A stretch of DNA of 64,000 nt from Acidisoma sp965199065 (GCF_965199065.1 NZ_CBDAQN010000001.1:1178001-1242000); one strand, 5' to 3'; counted from the stretch's first letter, positions 42,891-52,515 are shown. Notes: generated by a model not told the origin, from the letters alone. Program-made: numbers and translations.

Positions 42891-43199
42891 TCAGCCCTTC
42901 ATCAGGTTGACGTCTTCGACCGCGATCGAGCCGCGGTTGCGGAAGTAGGTGACGACGATGGCGAGCCCGATAGCGGCCTCGGCGGCGGCGACGGTCAGCA
43001 CGAACATCGTCATGATCTGTCCGGTGAGGTCATGCAGCACGCCCGAGAAGGCGACCAGATTGAGGTTCACCGCCAGCAGGATGAGTTCGATCGACATCAG
43101 GATGGTGATGACGTTCTTGCGGTTCATGAAGATGCCGAAGATGCCCACGACGAGGAGCATCGACGACACGACGAGATAAGAGCCGACGCCGATGGGCAT
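42891..43199 (-). CDS. nuoK: NADH-quinone oxidoreductase subunit K
   Basis: 102 residues with three membrane helices. The conserved acidic residues of the E-channel appear in ITILMSIELILLAVNLNLVAF (Glu) and FVLTVAAAEAAIGLAIVV (Glu). It takes part in coupling quinone reduction to proton movement. One base separates its start from the nuoJ stop. Confidence 0.96.
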   Translation of the reverse strand: MPIGVGSYLVVSSMLLVVGIFGIFMNRKNVITILMSIELILLAVNLNLVAFSGVLHDLTGQIMTMFVLTVAAAEAAIGLAIVVTYFRNRGSIAVEDVNLMKG

Positions 43200-43200
43200 G

Positions 43201-43929
43201 TCAGTGCTCTCCCGGCGTGTTCGGAACCAGCACGGGCTCCTGCGTCTTTTCGTCGGGAAGCAGCACCACCTCGCCCGGCGGAGGCAGCCCCACCACGTCC
43301 GGCCGGCGAATGTCGGCAGCCGTTACCCCGGCGCCTATCGCGACATCGATCATCGCGAGTGTATTCGCTGGCGTGCGCGCATTCTGCTGCGCGATGTTCT
43401 GCGTCTTCGACCGGCGGCGGTCCCGGTGCGTCAGCACGATCGCACCGATCATGGCCACCATCAGAACCAGCGATGCCGTCTCGAACAGGAAGGCGTACTG
43501 CGTGTAGAGCACCCGCCCGATGGCCTGCGTGTTCGAGACGCCCGGCGCCATCGGCGTCAGCAGCAGGCCCGATGCGGCAGGCGCGATCTTCCAGCCTCCG
43601 AGCACCAGCACGAGCTCCAGAAACAGGACTGCGCCGATCACCGCGCCGATCGGCGCGTAGCGCTGCACGCCGGCACGAAGCTCGCTGAAGTCGATATCCA
43701 GCATCATGACGACGAACAGGAACAGAACCGCGACGGCGCCAACGTAGACGATGAGCAGGATGAAGGCGAGGAACTCGGCGCCCGCGATCAGGAACAGACC
43801 GGCTGCGTTGAAGAAGCACAGGATCAGGAACAACACCGAATGGACCGGGTTGCGTGAGGTGACCACCATCACGGCGGACGCCACCAGGATCGCCGCGAAG
43901 AAGTAGAAGAAGATGTGAGCAAAGATCAT
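43201..43929 (-). CDS. nuoJ: NADH-quinone oxidoreductase subunit J
   Basis: 242 residues with five membrane helices in the first 170 and a hydrophilic C-terminal tail (from about 175, Arg/Pro-rich, ending in EPVLVPNTPGEH). The pi-bulge helix region is EFLAFILLIVYVGAVAVLFLFVVMML. It forms part of the proton-coupling axis between NuoH and NuoK. The extended tail is long relative to E. coli NuoJ but such tails occur in alphaproteobacteria. Six bases after nuoI. Confidence 0.96.
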   Translation of the reverse strand: MIFAHIFFYFFAAILVASAVMVVTSRNPVHSVLFLILCFFNAAGLFLIAGAEFLAFILLIVYVGAVAVLFLFVVMMLDIDFSELRAGVQRYAPIGAVIGAVLFLELVLVLGGWKIAPAASGLLLTPMAPGVSNTQAIGRVLYTQYAFLFETASLVLMVAMIGAIVLTHRDRRRSKTQNIAQQNARTPANTLAMIDVAIGAGVTAADIRRPDVVGLPPPGEVVLLPDEKTQEPVLVPNTPGEH

Positions 43930-43935
43930 GGCGTT

Positions 43936-44424
43936 TTACCGGTACGGGGCATCGAGTTCGAGGCGACGCGCCAGTTCGGGCTCCCACCGGTCGCCGTTCG
44001 AGAGCAGCTTCTCCTTGTCGTAGAGCAGCTCCTCGCGCGTCTCGGTCGAGTATTCGAAGTTCGGCCCCTCGACGATGGCATCGACCGGGCAGGCCTCCTC
44101 GCAGAGGCCGCAGTAGATGCACTTCACCATGTCGATGTCGTAGCGCGTCGTGCGGCGGGACCCGTCGTCGCGCGGCTCGGCTTCGATGGTGATGGCCTGC
44201 GCCGGGCAGATCGCCTCGCAGAGCTTGCATGCGATGCAGCGCTCTTCGCCATTGGGATAGCGGCGCAGCGCATGCTCGCCACGGAAGCGCGGGCTGAGCG
44301 GCGATTTTTCGAAGGGATAGTTGATGGTGGCCTTCGGTTTGAACATGTAGCGGAACGTGATGGCCATGCCGCCGAGCAATTCGGTCAGCAGCAGGCTGCG
44401 GGCCGCGCGATCGAGAACACCCAT
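43936..44424 (-). CDS. nuoI: NADH-quinone oxidoreductase subunit I
   Basis: 162 residues carrying two 4Fe-4S clusters (N6a, N6b): CIACKLCEAICPAQAI and CIYCGLCEEACPVDAI. The remainder matches the TYKY subunit that carries electrons towards N2 in NuoB. The ATG at 44424 has GGAG nine bases upstream and gives the usual length; a GTG five codons earlier is also in frame. Located between nuoH and nuoJ. Confidence 0.96.
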   Translation of the reverse strand: MGVLDRAARSLLLTELLGGMAITFRYMFKPKATINYPFEKSPLSPRFRGEHALRRYPNGEERCIACKLCEAICPAQAITIEAEPRDDGSRRTTRYDIDMVKCIYCGLCEEACPVDAIVEGPNFEYSTETREELLYDKEKLLSNGDRWEPELARRLELDAPYR

Positions 44425-44450
44425 GGTGCTAGTCTCCACTCAGGCGAAAA

Positions 44451-45461
44451 TCAGCCATTCGGCAGCCATCCGAACACTTCCAGCGCGCAGGCCGTCAGCA
44501 CCATCCAGCCGAGCGACAGCGGCAGGAAGATCTTCCAGCCCAGCCGCATGAGCTGGTCGTACCGGAAGCGCGGGAACGTCGCCCGGACCCAGAAAAACAT
44601 GAACATCATCAGGCAGATCTTGAGGATGAACCAGATCGGCCCCGGTATCCAGGTGAACGGCGCGAAGGGCAGCGGCGACATCCAGCCGCCGAGGAACAGG
44701 ATCGACGTCATCCCGCTCATCAGCACCATGTTCGCGTATTCGCCGAGGAAGAACATGGCGTAGCTCATCGAGCTATACTCGACCATGAACCCGGCGACGA
44801 TCTCGCTCTCGCCCTCGGGCAGGTCGAACGGCACGCGGTTGCACTCGGCGAGGCCCGAGATGAAGAATACGACGAACATCGGGAACAGCGGAATGCAGAA
44901 CCACAGGCCATTCTGCGCGCGCACGATGTCGTTGAGGTTGAGGCTGCCGACGCAGAGCAACACCGACACCAGCACGAAGCCGATCGAGACCTCGTAGCTC
45001 ACCATCTGCGCCGCCGAGCGCAAGCCGCCGAGGAAGGCGTATTTCGAGTTGCTCGACCAGCCGGCGATGATGATGCCGTAGACGCCGAGGGAGCTGATCG
45101 CGAACAGATAGAGGATGCCGACGTTGATGTTGGCGACGGCGAGGTTGTCGCCGGTCGGCACCACCACCCAGGCCAGCATCGCGAGGCTGAACGTCAGCAT
45201 CGGCGCCAGCAGGAACAGAAATCGGTTCGCGCCTGTGGGCACGATCGTTTCTTTCATGATCATCTTGATGGCGTCGGCGAACGCCTGCCACAGTCCGAAG
45301 GGCCCGACGACATTCGGCCCCTTGCGCAGCTGCATCGCGCCGAGGATGCGTCGCTCGGCATAGGTGGCATAGGCGACGATCAGCAGCAGGGGCACCAGCA
45401 CCGCCAGCGTCTCAAGCACACGCAGAATGATCTGGCCGAGGATGGTCGAGAAGAAGCCCAT
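44451..45461 (-). CDS. nuoH: NADH-quinone oxidoreductase subunit H
   Basis: 336 residues with eight membrane helices; the subunit forms most of the quinone-binding cavity. Conserved blocks: ERRILGAMQLRKGPNVVGPFGLWQAFADAIK, GLAECNRVPFDLPEGESEIVAGFMVEYSSM (acidic loop) and FFWVRATFPRFRYDQLMRLGWKIFLPLSL. Ten bases after nuoG. Confidence 0.97.
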   Translation of the reverse strand: MGFFSTILGQIILRVLETLAVLVPLLLIVAYATYAERRILGAMQLRKGPNVVGPFGLWQAFADAIKMIMKETIVPTGANRFLFLLAPMLTFSLAMLAWVVVPTGDNLAVANINVGILYLFAISSLGVYGIIIAGWSSNSKYAFLGGLRSAAQMVSYEVSIGFVLVSVLLCVGSLNLNDIVRAQNGLWFCIPLFPMFVVFFISGLAECNRVPFDLPEGESEIVAGFMVEYSSMSYAMFFLGEYANMVLMSGMTSILFLGGWMSPLPFAPFTWIPGPIWFILKICLMMFMFFWVRATFPRFRYDQLMRLGWKIFLPLSLGWMVLTACALEVFGWLPNG

Positions 45462-45470
45462 GGCCGTGGT

Positions 45471-47525
45471 CTACTCCGCCGCCTGCAGAAGCGGCGAGAT
45501 AGTTTCGGTACAGGCATGCATCGTCGGGCTCGCACGGCTGATCGGATCGGTCAGGTAGTAGTTCGGCACGACGACCGCGAAGGCGTGACCGCTGAGAGCA
45601 CCACCTGTCTCCGCCGGCCCTGTCGTGTCCGACGTCGCGAGCCGGGTCAGCACATCGAGCGTGCCGAACACCGGGTTGACCGCGACCAGCCGCTCCCGCA
45701 GCGCCTCGACCGTGTTGTAGGGCAGCGTCTGGCCGACCACGGCGCTGAACGCCCGGATGATGCGCCAATCCTCCTTCGCGTCGCCGAGCGGGAACGCGGC
45801 CTGCGCGGTGCGTTGCACACGGCCCTCGGTGTTGACGTAGGTGCCGCTTTTCTCGGTGTACGCCGCACCCGGCAGCACGACATCTGCGCGCGCGGCGCCC
45901 CGGTCTCCGTGATGACCCTGGTAGATCACGAAGGTCTCGGGCGCGATCCCTGCCGCGTCGAACTCGTCCGCGCCGAGCAGCCACAGCACGTCGACGCCGC
46001 CCGTCACCATGGCGGCCCAATCCTTGCCCTCAGGCCCCGGAACGAAGCCGAGATCGAGCCCGCCGACCCGCGCCGCCGCGCGATGCAGCACGTTGAAGCC
46101 ATGCCAGGCGTCACCGAACCCGCCGACCTTCTCGGCCAGCTTCCAGGCAGCAGCGAGCACCGCCGCACCGCCCTCGCCCGCCAAGGCACCCTCGCCGACC
46201 ACGATCATCGGCTTGGCCGCCTTGGTCAGGATCTCGGCGAAGGCGTGGCTGCCGTCGAGCAGCGCCGTCAGCACGTCCGCGCCCGCGCCGATGATCTCGG
46301 ACGGGTAGGTCAGGTCGGTGGCCGAGCCGATGACCGCCACCGGCAGCCGGTTCATCCGCCAGCGCTTGCGGATGCGGGCGTTGAGGATCGGCGCCTCATG
46401 CCGGGGATTGGTGCCGATGAGCAGCAGCGCATCCGCCTCCTCGATCCCGGCGATCGTCGAGTTGAAGATGTAGAAGTCGCGCCGCGAGGTGTCGAACACC
46501 GCGCCACCCTGACGGCAATCGACGTTGGCCGAGCCGAGCCCCGCCATCAGCTCCTTGAGCGCCAGCATGCTCTCGGCATCGGCCATGTCGCCCGCGAGCG
46601 CGCCGATGCGGCGGCCCGGCACGTCCTTCATCCGCCCGGCGATGGCGATGAACGCCTCTTCCCAGGTCGCGGGACGCAGCTTGCCGCCGACGCGCAGCCA
46701 GGGCTTGTCGAGCCGCCGCCGCATCAGCCCGTCGACGATGTGGCGGGACTTGTCGGCCAGCCACTCCTCGTTCACGTCCTCATGGAGGCGCGGCAGGATA
46801 CGCATGACCTGCGGCCCGCGCGTGTCGACGCGGATCGCCGAGCCGACCGCATCCATCACGTCGATGCTGTCGGTCTTCTTCAGCTCCCACGGCCGCGCGG
46901 TATAGGCGTAGGGCTTGGAGGTCAGCGCGCCGACCGGGCAGATGTCCACAAGATTGCCCGACAGTTCCGACGACAGCGCGTGCTGGACGTAGGTGGTGAT
47001 CTCCATGTTCTCGCCACGAGAGGTGGCGCCGAGTTCCGGCACACCGGCGATCTCGGTCGCGAAGCGCACGCAGCGGGTGCACTGGATGCAGCGGGTCATG
47101 TTCGTCTTGACGATCGGCCCGAGATCCTTGTCGCGAACGGCGCGCTTGTTCTCGGTGTAGCGCGAGTGATCCGCGCCATAGGCCATCGCCTGGTCCTGCA
47201 GATCGCACTCGCCGCCCTGGTCGCAAATCGGGCAGTCGAGCGGATGGTTGATGAGCAGGAACTCCATCACCCCGCGCCGCGCCTTCCGCACCATCGGGCT
47301 GTCGGTCTTCACCACCATGCCCTCGCCGACCGGAAAGGCGCAGGAGGCAACCGGCTTCGGGGCCTTCTCGACCTCGACCAGGCACATGCGGCAGTTGGCC
47401 GCCACGGACAGCCGGTCGTGGAAGCAGAACCGGGGAATTTCCTTCCCCGCCATTTCAGCCGCCTGCAATACGGAGAAGCCGGGCGGCACCTCGATCTCGA
47501 TACCGTCGATCGTGAGCTTGGGCAT
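45471..47525 (-). CDS. nuoG: NADH-quinone oxidoreductase subunit G
   Basis: 684 residues, the large Fe-S subunit of the peripheral arm. The N-terminal ferredoxin domain binds N1b (PRFCFHDRLSVAANCRMCLVEV with a further Cys in CAF). N5 and N4 ligands lie in CPICDQGGECDLQD and CIQCTRCVRF, with a following ICPVGALTSKPYAYTARPWEL. The C-terminal half is a molybdopterin-oxidoreductase-like domain without the cofactor. ATG start, six bases after nuoF. No N7 cluster motif seen. Confidence 0.96.
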   Translation of the reverse strand: MPKLTIDGIEIEVPPGFSVLQAAEMAGKEIPRFCFHDRLSVAANCRMCLVEVEKAPKPVASCAFPVGEGMVVKTDSPMVRKARRGVMEFLLINHPLDCPICDQGGECDLQDQAMAYGADHSRYTENKRAVRDKDLGPIVKTNMTRCIQCTRCVRFATEIAGVPELGATSRGENMEITTYVQHALSSELSGNLVDICPVGALTSKPYAYTARPWELKKTDSIDVMDAVGSAIRVDTRGPQVMRILPRLHEDVNEEWLADKSRHIVDGLMRRRLDKPWLRVGGKLRPATWEEAFIAIAGRMKDVPGRRIGALAGDMADAESMLALKELMAGLGSANVDCRQGGAVFDTSRRDFYIFNSTIAGIEEADALLLIGTNPRHEAPILNARIRKRWRMNRLPVAVIGSATDLTYPSEIIGAGADVLTALLDGSHAFAEILTKAAKPMIVVGEGALAGEGGAAVLAAAWKLAEKVGGFGDAWHGFNVLHRAAARVGGLDLGFVPGPEGKDWAAMVTGGVDVLWLLGADEFDAAGIAPETFVIYQGHHGDRGAARADVVLPGAAYTEKSGTYVNTEGRVQRTAQAAFPLGDAKEDWRIIRAFSAVVGQTLPYNTVEALRERLVAVNPVFGTLDVLTRLATSDTTGPAETGGALSGHAFAVVVPNYYLTDPISRASPTMHACTETISPLLQAAE

Positions 47526-47531
47526 TGGCTT

Positions 47532-48854
47532 CTACTCCGCCGCGATCGCCAGGGGTTGCGTGTTCGCCGGGGGCACCGAATGCGTCGCCCTGTAGGCGGC
47601 GATCCGTTCTTCCATCAGCGGGCGGAAATGCCGGATGAGGCCCTGGATCGGCCAGGCCGCCGCATCGCCCAGCGCGCAGATCGTATGGCCCTCGACCTGG
47701 CGCGTCACCTGGTCGAGCATGTCGATCTCCTCGATCTCGGCCCGCCCCTCGACCATGCGGTTCATGATCCGCATCATCCAGCCCGTGCCCTCGCGGCAAG
47801 GCGTGCATTGGCCGCAGCTCTCATGCTTATAGAAGGCCGAAATCCGCGCGATGGCCTTGATGAGGTCGGTCGACTTGTCCATCACGATGACCGCGCCGGT
47901 GCCGAGGCCCGAGCGCATCTCGCGCAGGCTGTCGAAATCCATCAGCGCGCGCTCGGCCATCTCCTTGGTGATCATCGGAACCGAGACGCCGCCCGGGATG
48001 ATCGCGAGCAGGTTGTCCCAGCCGCCGCGCACGCCGCCGGCATGGGTCTCGATGAGTTCCCGCATCGAGATGCTCATGGACTCCTCGACGGTGCAGGGCT
48101 TGTTCACATGGCCCGAGATGCAGAACAGCTTGGTGCCCTGGTTCTTGTCGCGGCCGAAGCTCGCGAACCATTTGGCCCCGCGCCGCATGATGGTCGGCGA
48201 CACCGCCACCGTCTCGCAGTTCGTCACCGTGCTCGGGCAGCCATAGAGGCCCATCGCCGCCGGGAAAGGCGGCTTGGAGCGCGGCATGCCCTTCTTGCCC
48301 TCGAGGCTCTCGATGAGCGCCGTCTCCTCGCCGCAGATGTAGGCGCCGGCCCCGCGATGCACGAAGACGTCGAAATCATAGCCCGAGCCGGATGCGTTCT
48401 TCCCGATCAGGCCGGCGGCGTAGGCTTCCTCGACCGCCGTCTGGAGCCGCACGTATTCGAGGTAATACTCGCCGCGGATGTAGCAGTAGGCCGCCGTCGC
48501 CCCCATCGCGAAGCCGGCGATCAGGCAGCCCTCGACCAGCTTGTGCGGGTCGTTGCGGAGGATCTCGCGGTCCTTGCAGGTACCGGGCTCGCTCTCATCG
48601 CAATTCACCAGCAGATAGGCGGGCTTGGCGCCGCGATCCTTCGGCATGAAGCTCCATTTGAGCCCGGCCGGGAAACCGGCCCCGCCCCGGCCGCGCAGCC
48701 CCGAGGCCTTGATCTCGTCGACGATCGCCCCGCGGCCGAGCGCCAGAAGGTCGGCGGTGCTGTCCCAATCGCCGCGCGCTCGGGCGCCGTCCAGGTGCCA
48801 GTCGCCCTGGCCGTGGAGGTTGGTGAAGAGGCGATCCTTATCCGCAAGCATCAT
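47532..48854 (-). CDS. nuoF: NADH-quinone oxidoreductase subunit F
   Basis: 440 residues; binds FMN, NADH and the N3 4Fe-4S cluster. The nucleotide-binding Gly-rich motif is GLRGRGGAGFPAGLKWSFMP, with a second in GAGAYICGEETALIESLEGKKGMPRSKPPFPA; the cluster motif is ESCGQCTPCREGTGWM with a further Cys in HTICALGDAAAWP. It is the entry point for electrons from NADH. Two ATG codons begin the frame. Two bases after nuoE. Confidence 0.97.
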   Translation of the reverse strand: MMLADKDRLFTNLHGQGDWHLDGARARGDWDSTADLLALGRGAIVDEIKASGLRGRGGAGFPAGLKWSFMPKDRGAKPAYLLVNCDESEPGTCKDREILRNDPHKLVEGCLIAGFAMGATAAYCYIRGEYYLEYVRLQTAVEEAYAAGLIGKNASGSGYDFDVFVHRGAGAYICGEETALIESLEGKKGMPRSKPPFPAAMGLYGCPSTVTNCETVAVSPTIMRRGAKWFASFGRDKNQGTKLFCISGHVNKPCTVEESMSISMRELIETHAGGVRGGWDNLLAIIPGGVSVPMITKEMAERALMDFDSLREMRSGLGTGAVIVMDKSTDLIKAIARISAFYKHESCGQCTPCREGTGWMMRIMNRMVEGRAEIEEIDMLDQVTRQVEGHTICALGDAAAWPIQGLIRHFRPLMEERIAAYRATHSVPPANTQPLAIAAE

Positions 48855-48856
48855 GG

Positions 48857-49621
48857 CTACGCTCCCGGCTTGGCAGGCTCTGTAGGCGGCGGATTGGCAG
48901 CGGCCGCCGCCGCCTGCGCGTCGGCTTCGGCCTTGGCGGCGTCAGCGCGTTCGCGTTTCAACGCCGCGTATTTTTCCGGCGACCAAAGAGCGGCCGTATC
49001 GGTCAGCGTCGTCGGCCCACCCTCGGCCATCGAACCCTGGCGGCCGATCGTCGAACCCGGCGTCGGCGTCTCGCCACGGCGAAATGCCTCGAGCAGCGCC
49101 TCGGTGCGGGGCCCGTCGAGATCCTCATAGTAGCTCTGGTTGCTGACCTGCATCATCGGTGCGTTGGAGCAGGCGCCGAGACACTCGACCTCGCTCAACG
49201 TGAAAAGGCCATCGGCGCTGGTCTCGCCGAAATGCTCGATGCCCGTCACTTTCTTGCAGGCGGCGACCACCTCGTCGGAGCCGCGCAGCCAGCACGGCGT
49301 GGTGGTGCACACCTGCAGATGGTAGCGCCCGATCGGCTTGAGATTGAACATCGTGTAGAAGCTGCCGACCTCGTAGACGCGGATCGGCGCCATATCGAGC
49401 AGAGCAGCCACGACATCCATGGCAACCTTCGGCACCCAGCCACTGCCGGTGAGGCGGAACATCTGGCTCTGGACTTCATAGAGTACAGGAATGACGGCGC
49501 TCGCGCGCCGTTCCGGCGGATAGCGCCTCAGGATCACGTCGATCTGCTCACTGGCATAGGCGTCGAACGTAAAGCTTGCCGGCTCCGCGACTGCGGGCTC
49601 GTTCGGTGCGAGGTCGCTCAT
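48857..49621 (-). CDS. nuoE: NADH-quinone oxidoreductase subunit E
   Basis: 254 residues; the thioredoxin-fold subunit binding the N1a 2Fe-2S cluster through CTTTPCWLRG and EVECLGACSNAPMMQV. The C-terminal 80 residues form an Ala/Pro/Thr-rich hydrophilic extension not needed for the cluster and seen in many alphaproteobacteria. It sits with NuoF at the tip of the peripheral arm. Two bases separate it from nuoD. Confidence 0.96.
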   Translation of the reverse strand: MSDLAPNEPAVAEPASFTFDAYASEQIDVILRRYPPERRASAVIPVLYEVQSQMFRLTGSGWVPKVAMDVVAALLDMAPIRVYEVGSFYTMFNLKPIGRYHLQVCTTTPCWLRGSDEVVAACKKVTGIEHFGETSADGLFTLSEVECLGACSNAPMMQVSNQSYYEDLDGPRTEALLEAFRRGETPTPGSTIGRQGSMAEGGPTTLTDTAALWSPEKYAALKRERADAAKAEADAQAAAAAANPPPTEPAKPGA

Positions 49622-49623
49622 GA

Positions 49624-50847
49624 TTACCTGTCGATTTCGCCAAAGACGAGGTCGATGGACCCGATGATGGAAACCACATCGGCCAGCATGTGGCCGCGCG
49701 CCATCTTGTCCATCGCCTGGAGGTGCGAGAACCCCGTCGGCCTGATTTTGCAGCGATAGGGCCGGTTGGTTCCGTCGGCGATCAGATAGACCGCAAACTC
49801 GCCCTTCGGCGATTCGACGGCCGTGTAGGTCGAACCCGCCGGCACGTGGAAGCCCTCGGTAAAGAGCTTGAAGTGATGGATGAGCGCCTCCATCGAGCGT
49901 TTCATCTCGGCGCGCTTCGGCGGCGTGAACTTGTTGTCTTCAACGCGCACCGGCCCCGGCTTCATCTTGGCCAGGCACTGCTTCATGATCTTCACACTCT
50001 CCCGCATCTCATGGACGCGGATGAGGTAGCGGTCGTAGCAGTCGCCGTTGCGGGTCACCGGGATATTGAAGGCGACCTCGGAGTATTTCGAGTAGGGCTG
50101 TGCCCGCCGCAGATCCCACGGCACGCCCGAGGCCCGCAAGTTGGGTCCGCTGAAGCCCCAGTTGAGCGCCTCCTCGGCCGTCACCACGCCAATATCCACC
50201 GTGCGCTGCTTCCAGATGCGGTTTCCCGTCAGCAGGCCCTCGAGATCGTCGACGAAGCCGGGGAAAGTTTCGCACCAAGCGGCGATCCGTTCCTCGAGAC
50301 CCGCCGGCAGGTCGCGGTTTACGCCGCCGGGTCGGATATAGTTGGCGTGCAGCCTCGCGCCCGAGGCTGCCTCGTAGAACTCCATCAGCTGCTCACGGAC
50401 CTCGTAGCCCCAAAGGCTCGGCGTGGTGGCCCCTGCGTCTAGCGCGAAGGAGGTAACGTTCAGCAAATGGTTGAGGATGCGGGTAATTTCCGCGAACAGC
50501 GTGCGTATCCATTCAGCGCGCTCGGGTGGCGTGATGCCGATCAACTTCTCGACCGCCATGCAGTAGCATTGCTCCTGCACCATCGGGCTCACGTAATCGA
50601 GCCGGTCGAAATACGGGACGTTCTGAAGGTAGGTCCGGTATTCCATCAGCTTTTCAGTGCCGCGATGGAGCAGGCCGACATGCGGATCCGCGCGGTCCAC
50701 GACCTCGCCGTCCATTTCGAGAATGAGACGCAGCACGCCATGCGCCGCCGGATGTTGCGGTCCGAAGTTCAGCGCGTGGCTGTCGATCTCGACTGTCTTC
50801 GTCTCGGGCTCGAACTTCGGACGGTCGCCCACATACACTTCGCTCAT
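49624..50847 (-). CDS. nuoD: NADH-quinone oxidoreductase subunit D
   Basis: 407 residues, the 49-kDa-type subunit forming the quinone-reducing site with NuoB. Conserved sections: NFGPQHPAAHGVLRLILEMDGE (quinone-site His), HRGTEKLMEY, PYFDRLDYVSPM and GFSHLQAMDKMARGHMLADVVSIIGSIDLVFGEIDR at the C-terminus. Related to the large subunit of NiFe hydrogenases but without the metal Cys. ATG start four bases after nuoC. Confidence 0.97.
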   Translation of the reverse strand: MSEVYVGDRPKFEPETKTVEIDSHALNFGPQHPAAHGVLRLILEMDGEVVDRADPHVGLLHRGTEKLMEYRTYLQNVPYFDRLDYVSPMVQEQCYCMAVEKLIGITPPERAEWIRTLFAEITRILNHLLNVTSFALDAGATTPSLWGYEVREQLMEFYEAASGARLHANYIRPGGVNRDLPAGLEERIAAWCETFPGFVDDLEGLLTGNRIWKQRTVDIGVVTAEEALNWGFSGPNLRASGVPWDLRRAQPYSKYSEVAFNIPVTRNGDCYDRYLIRVHEMRESVKIMKQCLAKMKPGPVRVEDNKFTPPKRAEMKRSMEALIHHFKLFTEGFHVPAGSTYTAVESPKGEFAVYLIADGTNRPYRCKIRPTGFSHLQAMDKMARGHMLADVVSIIGSIDLVFGEIDR

Positions 50848-50851
50848 CGTC

Positions 50852-51493
50852 TTATCCTTCCCGATGCGCCTTCTCGTCCCCAGGGAGCGTCGTCATGCCC
50901 TCCCACGGCGAGATGAAGTCGAAGCGGCGGAAATCCTGGGTCAGCTTCACAGGCTCGTAGATGACCTGTTTGCGCTCCTCGTCGTAGCGAACCTCGACGT
51001 AGCCCGTCATCGGGAAGTCCTTGCGCAGCGGGTGACCGACGAAGCCGTAATCGGTGAGGATGCGGCGAAGATCCGCCTGACCCGAGAAGGGAATGCCGTA
51101 GAGATCCCAGGCCTCGCGCTCCCACCATGTCGCTGCGGCCCAGAGGCCCGACACCGAGGGCACCGGCGTGACACCGTCGGTCGTCACGATGACGCGGATG
51201 CGATGGTTCTGCGACACGGAGAGCAGGTTGTAGACGACCTCGAAACGCTCCGGCTTCGCGGGCCAGTCGACGCCGCAGATGTCCATCACCTGCTCGAAGG
51301 CGAAGCGCGGATCGTCTTTAAGCGCCGTCATCACCGCGATGAGCGATCCGGTGTCGGTCCGCAGGACGACCTCGCCGACCTCGACCGTGGCGCCCCTCAC
51401 ATAAGGCAGACCGCCGGCAATGGCGGCGAGCGCCCCTTCGCGGCTAACCGATGCGGGCACCGCCTCCGGCGCCGCTGCGGCGGCGTCAGCCAC
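50852..51493 (-). CDS. nuoC: NADH-quinone oxidoreductase subunit C
   Basis: 213 residues, the 30-kDa subunit of the peripheral arm. The signature ERFEVVYNLLSVSQNHRIRV and ATWWEREAWDLYGIPFSGQADLRRILTDYGFVGHPLRKDFP are both present. NuoC is separate from NuoD here, unlike the E. coli fusion. GTG start that overlaps the nuoB stop by eight bases. The N-terminal 20 residues are Ala-rich. Confidence 0.96.
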   Translation of the reverse strand: MADAAAAAPEAVPASVSREGALAAIAGGLPYVRGATVEVGEVVLRTDTGSLIAVMTALKDDPRFAFEQVMDICGVDWPAKPERFEVVYNLLSVSQNHRIRVIVTTDGVTPVPSVSGLWAAATWWEREAWDLYGIPFSGQADLRRILTDYGFVGHPLRKDFPMTGYVEVRYDEERKQVIYEPVKLTQDFRRFDFISPWEGMTTLPGDEKAHREG

Positions 51494-52112
51494 GTAAGAT
51501 GGTCCCCGTTCGGCGGATTTTTTTCTGAAGTTGCATGATGCCGTAGACCAGAGCCTCGGCCGAGGGCGGGCAGCCCGGCACGTAGATGTCGACCGGCACG
51601 ATGCGGTCGCAGCCGCGGACGACTGAGTAGGAATAATGGTAGTAGCCGCCGCCGTTGGCGCAGCTGCCCATGGAGATGACCCAGCGCGGTTCCGCCATCT
51701 GGTCGTAGAGCTTGCGCAGTGCCGGCGCCATCTTGTTGGTCAGCGTGCCGGCAACGATCATCACGTCGCTCTGCCGGGGGCTGGCGCGCGGGATCACGCC
51801 CATGCGGTCCAGATCATAGCGCGGCATGTAGGCGTGGATCATTTCGACGGCGCAGCATGCAAGCCCAAAGGTCATCGGCCATAGACTGCCCGTGCGCGCC
51901 CAGTTCACCAGCTTGTCGAGGTTGCCCACGACGAAGCCACGGCCGGCGATCTCACCCGTGATGCTGCGGATGACAGCGTCCTGGTCAGGACCAGGCGGCA
52001 ACTCGCTGCCGTTCCAGGCGATCGTGCGGGTTCCGTGATCGGTCGTGCCGTCGGCCATACCTTCATTGGTCGTGCCGATATTGGTCGACGGATAGGAGGT
52101 CGTGTCGCTCAT
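51486..52112 (-). CDS. nuoB: NADH-quinone oxidoreductase subunit B
   Basis: 208 residues; carries the terminal 4Fe-4S cluster N2 through GLACCAVEMIHAYMPRYD, GTLTNKMAPALRKLYDQM and GSCANGGGYYHYSYSVVRGCDRIVPVDIYVPGCPPSAEAL. The first 50 residues form a Thr/Ser/Gly-rich extension. The ATG at 52112 begins five bases after the nuoA stop; a longer upstream frame is nuoA in another frame. Confidence 0.97.
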   Translation of the reverse strand: MSDTTSYPSTNIGTTNEGMADGTTDHGTRTIAWNGSELPPGPDQDAVIRSITGEIAGRGFVVGNLDKLVNWARTGSLWPMTFGLACCAVEMIHAYMPRYDLDRMGVIPRASPRQSDVMIVAGTLTNKMAPALRKLYDQMAEPRWVISMGSCANGGGYYHYSYSVVRGCDRIVPVDIYVPGCPPSAEALVYGIMQLQKKIRRTGTILRG

Positions 52113-52117
52113 CGCTG

Positions 52118-52489
52118 TCACTCCCAGTCGAGCGCGCCTTTGCGCCACTCGTAGATGAAGCCCACCGTCAGCACGCCCAGAAAGCCCATCATGGTCAGGA
52201 AACCAAACATGCCGATATGCGACAGGCTGACTGCCCAGGGAAACAGGAAGGCAACTTCTAGGTCGAAGATGATGAACAGAAGGCACACGAGATAGAAGCG
52301 GACATCAAAACGACGACGCGCATCGTCGAAGGGTTCGAAACCGCACTCATATGCAGAAAGTTTCTCGGCATAGGGTTTCTGCCGGGCCGCGAGCAGAGCG
52401 GCGGTCATCATGGCCAAGGCGATCACTCCGGCGATGGCTCCGAAGATCAGGATCGGCCAGTACTGCGAAAGCAGAGGTTGCACCTTCAT
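52118..52489 (-). CDS. nuoA: NADH-quinone oxidoreductase subunit A
   Basis: 123 residues with three membrane helices and the conserved loop KLSAYECGFEPFDDARRRFDVRFYLVCLLFIIFDLEVAFLFPW, which contains the Cys and acidic residues lining the quinone-site entrance. First gene of the 14-gene nuo operon, with GGGGAG just upstream of the ATG. The transcript should start in the 171 bases between it and tRNA-Asp. Confidence 0.97.
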   Translation of the reverse strand: MKVQPLLSQYWPILIFGAIAGVIALAMMTAALLAARQKPYAEKLSAYECGFEPFDDARRRFDVRFYLVCLLFIIFDLEVAFLFPWAVSLSHIGMFGFLTMMGFLGVLTVGFIYEWRKGALDWE

Positions 52490-52515
52490 CTCCCCGGACT
52501 AAACACTGCGCCGCA

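Noticed and set aside
45516..49130. A 1204-codon open frame on the plus strand opposite nuoG, nuoF and nuoE
   Set aside because: It is a shadow produced by high GC at third codon positions; composition is His/Arg-rich without domains, and the minus strand carries clear nuo genes.
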